Below, in pieces: positions 25,911 through 34,148 of a stretch of 64,000 bases of DNA (its first letter is position 1; every line of letters starts with the position of its first letter). A model generated the notes under the pieces. The model was not told where the DNA came from and did no database searches. It saw nothing but the letters and a program-made list of their open reading frames with translations. Origin of the DNA: JBBRHQ01 sp963840235 (GTDB lineage Bacteria > Actinomycetota > Thermoleophilia > Solirubrobacterales > 70-9); contig CAWIYC010000005.1 of assembly GCA_963840235.1 (NCBI GenBank), positions 310,001 through 374,000 of the forward strand, written 5' to 3'. The position numbers and the translations under genes are program-made.

Positions 25911-28325
25911 TCACGGAGTGCAGGCGTTCTTCGGCATCGGGTGGTTGGGGCCATACGATTGGGGCAGGGCTGCGGCGCTGTCGCCCCAGGCCGGGTTGGG
26001 GCGACTGTCGAGCTGGTAGGTGAGGCGGGCTCCCCGCGCCAGCGCGCACCAGGTGGTCCACGGCCGGCCGTAGGCATGACCGTTGAAGCGCATGCCCTCG
26101 ATGTATGGGTTCTTGGCCGAGGCGGCGGTGGCGGTTATCAGGACCCGCTTGCCGCCGTGGAGACGGATCGTTGCGTGGCGGAACAGGGGGCTGCCGATCG
26201 CGAGCAGGCCGACCCCGGGCACCTCGGGATAGAGGCCGAGGGCCCCGAAGACGTACCAGGAGCCGAGCTCGCCGAGGTCGTCGTTGCCCGGGTAACCCGC
26301 GGGAGAGGTGTTGTAGAGGCGGAGGATCGCCCTGCGGACGGCTGACTGCGTCTTGAACGGCCGCCGGGACCAGTCATAGAGCCAGGGGACGTTGAGGTTC
26401 GGCTCGTTTCCGAGCAGCGCATGGCTGGTGTGGGTGGCACCGACGCTGCCGTTGAGCCGCCGCAGGAAGTAGTCGAGACGCCGGGTCGCGACCGTCCTGT
26501 TGCCCATCGCCCGGAAGAGGCCGGCGGGGTCGTGCGGAACCATCCAGGTGTACTGGAACGAGTTCCCCTCGACGAAGCCACCCCCGCGGAGGTTGTCGTA
26601 GTGGCGGTAGAAGGCACCGCTGGAGAAACGCGGCTCGACCTTGCGGCTGTGGGGATTGAATAGGTTGCGCCAGTTGCCGGCTCGGCGGATGAATTGGCGG
26701 TAAACCGATCGATTGCCGGTGAAGCGGGCGGCGAACTGCGAGATCGCGAAATCATCGGTGGCGTATTCGAGCGTGGCCGCCGCCGAGGCCCAGACCGAGT
26801 CCGGCCTGCCGTAGATCGAGTTGGCGTTGCGGCGGTTGACATCGAGGTCGTAGGGCACGTAGCCGAGGGCGCCGTAGCGGTCCAGGCCCTGGCGCTCGAG
26901 ATAGTGGTCGCCCGTGGTACGGCAGGGCTCGGCTGCGCCGCGGACCATCGCCGCCAGGGCGGGGCCCGGATCGAAGCCGGAGGCGCCGAAGGCGGCCGCC
27001 GAGGCGATGATCGGGTCGGCCGGATCGCCGACCATCATCATGCTCTGGCCGTTGGCGTACGACCAACGGGGAAGGCAGCCGCTCTGGTCCGCGTCGGCGA
27101 GCATCGAATTGACGATGTCGGCCGCGCGCTGGGGCTCCAGGATCGCCAGCAGCTGGATCTGGCTGCGGTAGATGTCCCAGCCGGAGAAGTCCGCATATTG
27201 GGTGCGCCCACCGGTGTCGTGGACACGGCCGTCCATGCCGGGGTAGCGTCCGTCGGTGTCGTTGAAGGTGCGCGGAGCCAGCAGCGCGTGGTAGAGCGCC
27301 GTGTAGAAGGTCCTGAGGTTGTGGGTCTTGCCGCCGCTCACCCCGATCCGCTCCAGGACTCCTTCCCAGCGCTTGGAGGCGCCGGCAGCGACTCGGGCGA
27401 AGTCGAAGGAGCGGTTCTCGGAGGCGAGGTTGTGCCTGGCGCCGGCGACGCTGACGAAGGAGAGCCCGACCCGCACCTTGACCACCCTGTTATCGGTGGT
27501 GTCGAAGGTCGCGTAGGCTCCCGCCTGGGCGGTTTTGGCCGGCACCGTCGAGGGGTGCTTGTGGTCGCTGGCCGCATTCGCGTGCCTGTGAAGCGCCTGG
27601 CGCCTCCAGGCGCCAAAGGTGACGAAGTTGCGGTTGAACCGGGCGGAGAAGTAGACCCTGTAGCGGGGGCGCTGGGCGCAGAAGTAGCCGCTGGAGGCGA
27701 CCCCGGTGATCTCGCGCCGGGCCGGGTGGAGATGGACCGCGGCGAAGTCGTCGGCGCGGGCGCTGCCGCCGGCGTTGACGAGGACGCTGGCGTGGCGGCT
27801 GCGGGGGAAGGTGAAGCGGGCGAGCCCGGTTCTCGTCGTCGCCGTCAGCTCGGCGTTGATCGAGTCCGGCCTGGCCGGGTTGAGGCGGACCCCGTAGTAG
27901 CCCGGGGAGGCGTGTTCGTGGGCGTGGACGAAGCCGGGTCGGAACTTGGCGCCGAGCCCTGCGACCCCGTGTGGGGCGGGAGAGCCGGTGATCCTCTCGG
28001 TCGTCGGGACGAAGGGGAAGATCGCCGTAGAGGGCGCAGCCGGCGCCGCTGAGGTGGGTGAGGCTGAACCCCTTGAGGTGGTGGTCCCGGTAGTCGTAGC
28101 CGCCGGAATGGCGGTCCGAGGGCGAGGTATCGGGGCTCCACTGGACCATGCCGAAGGGGACAGCCGCGCCGGGGAAGTCGTGTCCTCCGCCAAACGTCCT
28201 CGGGCCCGGCTGGGTTCCGGCGAAGGGCACGACGTAGCGGCTCGGACCGCTCGCCTGCGCCGTCGCGGCGTCGCCGCGACGGAAAGGAGCAGTATCGCGA
28301 AGAGGGATTGGGCCGCGCGTCGCAT
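25911..28325 (-). CDS. Secreted GH92-family glycosidase (alpha-mannosidase type), two frameshifts
   Basis: About 800 aa with a short signal peptide (AAQSLFAILLLSVAAT). Between roughly 28265 and 28035 the family N terminus reads in another frame (YVVPFAGTQPGPRTFGGGHD, then FPGAAVPFGMVQWSPDTS and GFSLTHLSGAGC), so two indels separate it from the rest. The main frame then carries GH92 signatures: FYTALYHALLAPRTFNDTDG, YADFSGWDIYRSQIQLLAIL, VEGNSFQYTWMVPHD, LLGNEPNLNVPWLYDW and GELGSWYVFGALGLYPEVPG. GH92 enzymes are calcium-dependent exo-acting alpha-mannosidases. It may trim mannans or the organism's own mannosylated glycans, fitting the neighbouring mannosyltransferase operon. It ends about 90 bp before the GT39-like start, same strand. 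Confidence 0.85.
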   Translation of the reverse strand: MRRAAQSLFAILLLSVAATPRRRRRAVRAATSCPSPEPSRARGRLAEDTTSPARLSPSAWSSGAPIPRPRTAIPAATTTGTTTSRGSASPTSAAPAAPSTAIFPFVPTTERITGSPAPHGVAGLGAKFRPGFVHAHEHASPGYYGVRLNPARPDSINAELTATTRTGLARFTFPRSRHASVLVNAGGSARADDFAAVHLHPARREITGVASSGYFCAQRPRYRVYFSARFNRNFVTFGAWRRQALHRHANAASDHKHPSTVPAKTAQAGAYATFDTTDNRVVKVRVGLSFVSVAGARHNLASENRSFDFARVAAGASKRWEGVLERIGVSGGKTHNLRTFYTALYHALLAPRTFNDTDGRYPGMDGRVHDTGGRTQYADFSGWDIYRSQIQLLAILEPQRAADIVNSMLADADQSGCLPRWSYANGQSMMMVGDPADPIIASAAAFGASGFDPGPALAAMVRGAAEPCRTTGDHYLERQGLDRYGALGYVPYDLDVNRRNANSIYGRPDSVWASAAATLEYATDDFAISQFAARFTGNRSVYRQFIRRAGNWRNLFNPHSRKVEPRFSSGAFYRHYDNLRGGGFVEGNSFQYTWMVPHDPAGLFRAMGNRTVATRRLDYFLRRLNGSVGATHTSHALLGNEPNLNVPWLYDWSRRPFKTQSAVRRAILRLYNTSPAGYPGNDDLGELGSWYVFGALGLYPEVPGVGLLAIGSPLFRHATIRLHGGKRVLITATAASAKNPYIEGMRFNGHAYGRPWTTWCALARGARLTYQLDSRPNPAWGDSAAALPQSYGPNHPMPKNACTP

Positions 28326-28396
28326 CTCGGCGACGGAACCGTAGAGGCAGTTCCTTAAGTTCGACCGGCGGCGATGATCTTAGGCTCGAATCTTCG

Positions 28397-28624
28397 ATGG
28401 ACGCCAAGGAATGGATCGACGGCTACGCTGAACGGCTCGGTCTCGAGCCTCCCACCGCCGAAGAGTTCGCGGCGATACTCGACCTTGCGGCGGAGGCGGC
28501 GCACGCCTCCGAGCGGGTCGCCGCCCCGGTCGCCTGCTGGCTCAGCGCCAGGGCCGGGATGCCCCTGCCCGAGTCGATCGAGGCAGCGCGGGGGCTCTCA
28601 GGTGGAGGCGACGGGCAGGACTGA
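28397..28624 (+). CDS. Small DUF6457-like protein
   Basis: A 75-aa ORF from ATG 28397. The sequence (AKEWIDGYAERLGLEPPTAE, then LDLAAEAAHASERVAAPVAC and WLSARAGMPLPESI) resembles the small actinobacterial DUF6457 domain, an all-helical module found alone or beside molybdopterin-guanine-dinucleotide genes; no such gene is adjacent here. The biochemical role is unknown. The SGNH hydrolase gene starts 21 bp downstream, so the two are likely cotranscribed. Confidence 0.68.
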   Translation: MDAKEWIDGYAERLGLEPPTAEEFAAILDLAAEAAHASERVAAPVACWLSARAGMPLPESIEAARGLSGGGDGQD

Positions 28625-28645
28625 GGGCGAAGTACGCTGCCGGCG

Positions 28646-29434
28646 GTGAGGCCCGGCCCCTACATCCGCTACGTCGCAATCGGCGACAGCACCACCGAGG
28701 GGCTCGAGGACCCGCTGCCAATCGGGCGGTACCGGGGCTGGGCGGACCGCCTCGCCGAGCGCCTGGCCGAGCTCGATCCCGCGCTCGAGTACGCGAACCT
28801 GGCGGTCAGGGGCCGTCTGGCGGGACAGGTGCGAGAGCAGCAGCTCGGCCCGGCGGTGGCGCTCGAGCCGGACCTGGCCTCGGTCGTCGCCGGCCTCAAC
28901 GACGTCCTCCGCCCCGGATTCGACGTCGATCGCGTCGCCGGGGAGATCGAGGAGATGCAGGCTGCCCTGGGCGCCGCCGGCGCGACGGTGCTCACCTTCA
29001 CCATGGCCGACCCGACGCCGGTGATCCCGATCACCAGGCCCCTGCGGGGACGGCTGCTCGCCTTCAACGAGGCCCTGCGCGAGGCAGCGGGGCGCACGGG
29101 CGCGGTGCTGATCGACTTCGCCCGTCACCCGGTCACCTCCGACCCTCGGCTCTGGAGCGCTGACCGGCTCCACGCGAACCCGGCCGGCCACGAGCGGATC
29201 GCGGCGGCGGCGGCCCACGCGCTCGGGCTTCCCGGCAGCGACGGGAGCTGGGCCGAGCCGCTTCCGCCGGCATCGCCGCGGGGGCGGATCGAGGTCCTCC
29301 GCGGCGAGCTGGCCTGGGCCGGCCGGTACCTCCTCCCCTGGCTTGGCCGCAGGATTCGCGGGCGCTCCTCGGGTGACGGGGTGGAGCCGAAGCGGCCCGC
29401 CCCAACGCCGGTGACAGCAGAATCCCAATTATGA
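28646..29434 (+). CDS. SGNH/GDSL-family hydrolase
   Basis: A 262-aa enzyme from GTG 28646. Block I is YVAIGDSTTEGLEDP, with the nucleophilic Ser in GDS; block II Gly is in LAVRGRLAGQ; block III is VVAGLNDVLRPG (GxND oxyanion Asn); block V is SADRLHANPAGHERIA, giving the DxxH acid/base pair. The family includes esterases, lipases and acetyl-hydrolases. No signal peptide is visible, so it is probably cytoplasmic. Its stop overlaps the ATG of the VOC gene (ATGA), pointing to translational coupling. Confidence 0.88.
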   Translation: MRPGPYIRYVAIGDSTTEGLEDPLPIGRYRGWADRLAERLAELDPALEYANLAVRGRLAGQVREQQLGPAVALEPDLASVVAGLNDVLRPGFDVDRVAGEIEEMQAALGAAGATVLTFTMADPTPVIPITRPLRGRLLAFNEALREAAGRTGAVLIDFARHPVTSDPRLWSADRLHANPAGHERIAAAAAHALGLPGSDGSWAEPLPPASPRGRIEVLRGELAWAGRYLLPWLGRRIRGRSSGDGVEPKRPAPTPVTAESQL

Positions 29435-29874
29435 CCGCGACACCCCGGCCGGCGCCGCTGGAGGGAGTCCTGGAGACGGCCCTCTACCACGAGCCCGCCG
29501 AGGCCGAGGCGATGCTGCACTTCTACCGCAACCTGCTCGGCCTGCCGGTCGTCGCCGGGTGGGAGGACGGGACGGCGCTGCGGGTCGGAGCCGGGGTGAT
29601 CCTGCTCTTCGACCGCAGGAAGCTCGCCCATCGCGAGGGGCCGATCGCCGAACACGCCACCACCGGCCCCACCCATGTCGCCCTGCTCGCCTCGCCCGAT
29701 GACTACCGGGGGTGGCGCGATCGCCTCGGAGCAGCGGGAGTCGAGGTCGTCCACGAGCAGGAGTGGAGCGGGGGTCGGCACTCGTTCTACTTTCGCGACC
29801 CCGCCGGCAACCTGATCGAGATCGTCGGCGGCGACATCTGGCCGCCTGCGGCGGCCTCCGCGGTGGGCGAATGA
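29431..29874 (+). CDS. VOC-superfamily protein (glyoxalase/bleomycin-resistance fold)
   Basis: A 147-aa protein with two beta-alpha-beta-beta-beta modules: VLETALYHEPAEAEAMLHFY leading to NLLGLPVVAGWEDG, and THVALLASPDDYRGWRDRL leading to HSFYFRDPAGNLIEIVGGD. The FRDPAGNLIEI end is the standard VOC motif carrying a metal-ligand Glu. Possible roles include isomerase, dioxygenase or resistance protein; I cannot choose. It overlaps the genes on both sides by four bases (ATGA), so SGNH hydrolase, VOC protein and carboxylase form one coupled operon. Confidence 0.82.
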   Translation: MTATPRPAPLEGVLETALYHEPAEAEAMLHFYRNLLGLPVVAGWEDGTALRVGAGVILLFDRRKLAHREGPIAEHATTGPTHVALLASPDDYRGWRDRLGAAGVEVVHEQEWSGGRHSFYFRDPAGNLIEIVGGDIWPPAAASAVGE

Positions 29875-31436
29875 GCTGGCAGCCCGAGATCGATGAGCTG
29901 CGGCGGCGAGAGGCGCTCGCGCGCGAGCTCGGCGGCGCCGAGCGGGTCGAGCGCCAGCGCGCCAGCGGCCGGCTCACCGTGCGCGAGAGGATCGGGCGCC
30001 TGCTCGACGAGGACAGCTTCGACGAGACCGGGGCGATCGCCGGGGTCGGCAGCTACGGAGAGGGCGGCGAGTTGGAGGCGTTCACCCCCGCAAACATGGT
30101 GATCGGGCGCGGCCGCATCGACGGCCGGCGGGTGGCGATCCAGGGCGACGACTTCACAGTTCGCGGCGGCGCCGCCGACGCCGCGATCTGGCGCAAGATG
30201 GTCTACGCCGAGCAGCTGGCGGCCGAGATGCGGATTCCCCTGGTGCGGCTTGTGGACGGCACCGGCGGCGGCGGCAGCGTCAAGTCGCTCGAGCAGATGG
30301 GCTTCACCTACGTCCCCCAGGTCCCCGGCTGGGAGGTTGCGGTCTCCAATCTCTCGCGGGTGCCGGTCGTCGCTGCCGCGCTCGGGCCCTGCGCGGGGTT
30401 GGGGGCGGCGCGCGTGGTCGCCTCGCACTTCAGCGTCATCGTCCGCGACACCGCCCAGCTGTTCGTCGCCGGGCCGCCGGTGGTGGCAATGGCGGGGATG
30501 GGCGAGGCGCCCGACAAGGAGGAGCTGGGCGGGGCGCGGATGCAGACCGCCGCCGGGGCCGTCGACAACGACGCCGCCAACGAGGAGGACGCCCTGGCGC
30601 AGTTGCGCCGCTTCCTCTCCTATCTCCCCGGCAGCGTCTGGGAGGCGCCGCCGTGCCTGGCCGCCACCGACCCGGCCGACCGCCGCGAGGAGGAATTGCT
30701 GGAGATCGTCCCCCGCGACCCGCGCAAGACCTACGCCATGCGCCGCATCCTCGAGCTGGTCCTCGACCACGGCTCGGTGTTCGAGGTCGGCCGCCGCTTC
30801 GGGCGGCCGCTGATCACGGCGCTGGCCCGGCTCGACGGGCGCCCGGTCGGGGTCCTCGCATCCGACCCCAAGGCCTACGGCGGTGGGCTGGACGCCGATG
30901 CCTCGGAGAAGCTGACCCGGTTCGTCGACCTCTGCGACCAGTTCCGCCTGCCGGTGGTGAACCTCGTGGACCAGCCCGGCTTCGTCGTCGGAACCGCCGC
31001 TGAGAAGAGGGGGACGATCCGCCGCGGCACCCGCGCCTACGTCGCCGTCTACCAGGCGAGCGTGCCCTGGGTCTCGATCCTCGTCCGCAAGGTCTACGGG
31101 ATCGCCGGGTCTGCCGCCGGCGACGCCTCGCGGCTGAACCTTCGCTACGCCTGGCCCTCGGGCAACTGGGGCTCGCTGCCGTTGGCGGGCGGCCTCGAGG
31201 CCGCCTACCGCCGCGAGCTCGAGGCTGCCGAGGACCCGGTGGCCCTGCGGGCGGAGATCGAAAAGCGGCTGACCTCGGTCACCTCCCCGTTCCGAACCGC
31301 CGAGCGCTTCTTCGTCGAGGAGATCATCGACCCGCGCGACACCCGGCGCATCCTCTGCGATTGGGCCGAGCGGGCGCACGAACTGTTACGCCAGGAGCTC
31401 CCCGGCGGGCCCAAGGCGCGCGGCCTGCGGCCCTAG
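29871..31436 (+). CDS. Acyl-CoA carboxylase carboxyltransferase (beta) subunit
   Basis: A 521-aa biotin-dependent carboxyltransferase from ATG 29871. The N-terminal half has RASGRLTVRERIGRLLDEDS, VAIQGDDFTVRGG and LVDGTGGGGSVKSLEQMG. The C-terminal half has RRFGRPLITALARLDGRPVG, LVDQPGFVVGTAAEKRG and VPWVSILVRKVYGIAG. It transfers CO2 from carboxybiotin to an acyl-CoA such as acetyl-, propionyl- or methylcrotonyl-CoA. No biotin carboxylase or biotin carrier gene is nearby, so it must pair with a subunit encoded elsewhere. The short upstream partner genes are unusual for this family. Confidence 0.9.
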   Translation: MSWQPEIDELRRREALARELGGAERVERQRASGRLTVRERIGRLLDEDSFDETGAIAGVGSYGEGGELEAFTPANMVIGRGRIDGRRVAIQGDDFTVRGGAADAAIWRKMVYAEQLAAEMRIPLVRLVDGTGGGGSVKSLEQMGFTYVPQVPGWEVAVSNLSRVPVVAAALGPCAGLGAARVVASHFSVIVRDTAQLFVAGPPVVAMAGMGEAPDKEELGGARMQTAAGAVDNDAANEEDALAQLRRFLSYLPGSVWEAPPCLAATDPADRREEELLEIVPRDPRKTYAMRRILELVLDHGSVFEVGRRFGRPLITALARLDGRPVGVLASDPKAYGGGLDADASEKLTRFVDLCDQFRLPVVNLVDQPGFVVGTAAEKRGTIRRGTRAYVAVYQASVPWVSILVRKVYGIAGSAAGDASRLNLRYAWPSGNWGSLPLAGGLEAAYRRELEAAEDPVALRAEIEKRLTSVTSPFRTAERFFVEEIIDPRDTRRILCDWAERAHELLRQELPGGPKARGLRP

Positions 31437-31470
31437 CGGATTCTTGCCAAACGACCCGGAGAGGAACAGC

Positions 31471-31815
31471 ATGGACGCATCTGGCGAGCAGAGCGAGGCC
31501 GGCAAGATCATCGTCATCGGCCGGGTCCGTTGCCGGCCCGAGCAGCGCCGGGAGCTGATCGCGTTGCTGGAGGAGATGCAGGAGCGCTCGCGCCGGGAGG
31601 AGGGTTGCCTCAGTTACGGCTTCCACGAGGCGATCGAGTCCCCCAACTCCTTCGTCGCGGTCGAGGAGTGGGCTTCGCGCGAGGCGCTCGACCGCCACTT
31701 CGCCCAGCCCCACCTGGCGGAATTCGCCTCGAAGCTGCCGGCCGCGATCGACGGCGTCCCCTCGGTGGCGCTGAACGAGGTGGCCGGCGTCTCCCCCTTC
31801 CCCGGCGCCGGCTAG
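31471..31815 (+). CDS. Antibiotic biosynthesis monooxygenase (ABM)-domain protein
   Basis: A 114-aa protein from ATG 31471 behind GGAGAGG. The sequence KIIVIGRVRCRPEQRRELIA, then EEGCLSYGFHEAIESPNSF and VEEWASREALDRHFAQPHL, is the ferredoxin-like ABM fold found in quinol monooxygenases (YgiN-like) and heme-degrading relatives. It is probably a small cytoplasmic dimeric enzyme. Its 3' end overlaps the convergent GH31 gene by four bases; it follows the carboxylase by 34 bp on the same strand. Confidence 0.8.
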   Translation: MDASGEQSEAGKIIVIGRVRCRPEQRRELIALLEEMQERSRREEGCLSYGFHEAIESPNSFVAVEEWASREALDRHFAQPHLAEFASKLPAAIDGVPSVALNEVAGVSPFPGAG

Positions 31816-34121
31816 AACGGCCGCGTCCCGCAGCGGAAGAAGTAGGGAAGCTCTCTGGGGATGGCGTGGACAACCAGGCTCACGGGGCCGTGAACCCGCC
31901 GGTAGACGCCCTGGCGCGCCCAGCATCCGGGCGGGAAACGGACCCGGCGCTGCCTCGCGCCCTCGGTGATCACCGGCGCCACCAGCACGTTCGACCCCAG
32001 CATCCACTCCTGCTCCTCGCGAGCCGCGCCGCGGTCACCCGGGAACGCCAGCCATAGAGGGCGAGTGGGAGGAATTCCGTCTTGCCGCCCGAGGCGCCAG
32101 GCGCGGCGGATCAATGGCACGGCGCGGCGGTGCAGGCGGGCCATCTCGCGCCAGCGCCGGTAGGTCGTCTCGTCGTAGTCCCAGGGCATCCGCACCCCGG
32201 CCTGGGCGTCGTTGTGGACGCGGAAGTAGGGGGTCAGCGCCGCCCACTGCGACCAGCGCGTGAAGAGCTCGGCGTCGGTCGGGCCGGTCAGCAGGTCGAT
32301 GTAGCCGCCGATGTCCGTGTCGAAGCCGAAGGCCCCGCCGACCGCGCGGTTGAGCATGTCGGGTGCCAGCGAGGCGAGTCCGCTGGCGGCGCTCCAGTCG
32401 GCGGTCTCGTCCCCGGGGAAGTTCCCCATCTCGTATGCCGCGCTCCCGGGGCGCCCGCTGTAGCCGGACCGGGTGAAGAACCAGATCCTCGGGTGATGGT
32501 GGCGCCTGGCATAGGAGTCGAGGATCCGCCGCGAAGTCCGGTGGTAGAGGACCGGATAGCGGTTGTGCATGGCCGGCCCCTTGCGCCCGTCGGAGAAGCG
32601 CATGCCGTCCAGGGTCTGCTCGCCGAAATCCTGCATGAAGCCGTCGGCACCGAGGCGGAGCATTTGGGCGAGTCGCTTCCGCCACCAGTGGCGGGTCGCG
32701 CGCTTGGTGAAGTCGAGGACAACCGCCGGGGCGCCATTTGCGTCGAAGAAGGCGGGGCGGCCACGGGCGGTGGTCGCGACCAGGCGCTTGCGGATCACCT
32801 GGTCGAAGTCGCCGGGAGGCTGGGTCTTCAGCGGGTCGTTGGAGACGAAGGAGCGAACGTAGAGCACCGCCCTGATGCCCATCCGGTGCAGGCGGGTGGT
32901 GGTGCGACGGACGAAGGCCGGGTCGCCGAGCAGCGCCCAGCCCTCGAACGCATAGGCCGTGATCGGAGGTCTACGAACAGAGATCTGGGCGAGGTCGCTC
33001 TCGATCTTCTGGCGGTAGGTCTGAGCGGTCTCGGAGCCGTCGGTTCGGATCGTGCGCGAGAGTGTCGGGCCGTGGGCCCATCGCGGTGGCAGCAGGTGAC
33101 GGCCAGTGATCGCGCTCAGCTTCGCGGCCGCGCGCACGGGGCGGGCCACGGCGACCGTGTAGTCGAGCCGGGCGGCGTCGACGTCCACCTGCCAGCGGCT
33201 TCGCCGCTCGCCGGCCATCCGCCAGCGGCTCAGCTGGGGTTGGTTGAGGAGGAACCCGTAGCCGTGGGAGGAGGCGAACTGGGGCTGGAAGTAATAGGCG
33301 CCGCTCGAGCCGCTGGGGAACATGTAGTGCTCGAGGCCCCCGGAGACGTTGCCGAGGTCGAAGCCGCCGATCTGATCGACCGTGTAGTCGGTGCCGGCGG
33401 CGACGAAGCCCGGGAGCGCGGGGGCCACGGCGATCGCCGCCGGCCCGCCCAGGTTCTCCTGTGAGATCCACCCCTGGAGCGCCTTGCCCTTCTGGTCGAG
33501 CCCCCAGTGCTGGCCCCCGAAGCCGTGGAACGCCTCCCCCGGAGCGCTGCCGAAGGAGTCGGCCATTGCGATCACCCCCCGGCTCGGATCGGTCCGGGCG
33601 CTGACCCTTATCGACCCGCCCCTGTCCTCCCGGACGGTTACGAGGAGCCTGCGCCCGTCCGGGTCGTTGGTGGCGACCTCGAGCCTGACGCCACCCCTGG
33701 TGCGCTCGAGTGCGGTCACCCGCCGGGCCTGGTAGGCGGTTCCGCCGCGGCGTGCGAAGAGGAGGTCTCCGGGCCAGAACGACCCGTTCCACTGGGCCCT
33801 GGTCTCGTGTCCGACGATGAATCCGAGCGGCGCGTAGACCGCGTCCCTGCCGGGTTCCTCCTGGCCCAGCGGCGGCGGATCGTAGGACGTGGGGATCCTG
33901 ACGCCGCGCCCCCGCCGGCCACCCGCCTCGGCCAGAACCGTCCGGCCCGCGGAGTTACGGAAGCTGATCCGAAACGGTCGGAAATCGACAACCGCGCGAG
34001 CGGAGACCGTCACCACCCGAGCCCGATTGGGGCCGACACTCACATCCGCCGGCGCCGAGGAAACCCAGAGCAGCGTCGCCGCGCCGCTCACAATGGCCGC
34101 TTTGAGGAGCGCGCTGGGCAT
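31812..34121 (-). CDS. Secreted GH31-family glycosidase, YihQ/YicI-like
   Basis: A 769-aa protein with a signal peptide (KAAIVSGAATLLWVSSAPA). The N-terminal beta-sandwich ends around GEAFHGFGGQHWGLDQKG. The (beta/alpha)8 barrel contains GADGFMQDFGEQTLDGM, where the Asp before Phe-Gly-Glu is the nucleophile position. FFTRSGYSGRPG follows, then NFPGDETADWSAASGLASLA, where the Asp of GDE/ADW is the acid/base position, and FGFDTDIGGYIDL. The DFGE box and GDxxxDW box resemble sulfoquinovosidase YihQ more than ordinary alpha-glucosidases, but the sulfonate-binding residues cannot be verified by eye. It lies 27 bp downstream of a histidine kinase on the same strand, so the two-component genes may control it. 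Confidence 0.85.
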   Translation of the reverse strand: MPSALLKAAIVSGAATLLWVSSAPADVSVGPNRARVVTVSARAVVDFRPFRISFRNSAGRTVLAEAGGRRGRGVRIPTSYDPPPLGQEEPGRDAVYAPLGFIVGHETRAQWNGSFWPGDLLFARRGGTAYQARRVTALERTRGGVRLEVATNDPDGRRLLVTVREDRGGSIRVSARTDPSRGVIAMADSFGSAPGEAFHGFGGQHWGLDQKGKALQGWISQENLGGPAAIAVAPALPGFVAAGTDYTVDQIGGFDLGNVSGGLEHYMFPSGSSGAYYFQPQFASSHGYGFLLNQPQLSRWRMAGERRSRWQVDVDAARLDYTVAVARPVRAAAKLSAITGRHLLPPRWAHGPTLSRTIRTDGSETAQTYRQKIESDLAQISVRRPPITAYAFEGWALLGDPAFVRRTTTRLHRMGIRAVLYVRSFVSNDPLKTQPPGDFDQVIRKRLVATTARGRPAFFDANGAPAVVLDFTKRATRHWWRKRLAQMLRLGADGFMQDFGEQTLDGMRFSDGRKGPAMHNRYPVLYHRTSRRILDSYARRHHHPRIWFFTRSGYSGRPGSAAYEMGNFPGDETADWSAASGLASLAPDMLNRAVGGAFGFDTDIGGYIDLLTGPTDAELFTRWSQWAALTPYFRVHNDAQAGVRMPWDYDETTYRRWREMARLHRRAVPLIRRAWRLGRQDGIPPTRPLWLAFPGDRGAAREEQEWMLGSNVLVAPVITEGARQRRVRFPPGCWARQGVYRRVHGPVSLVVHAIPRELPYFFRCGTRPF

Positions 34122-34148
34122 CTCCGGCGGGACCCTATCCCCCGCGAG

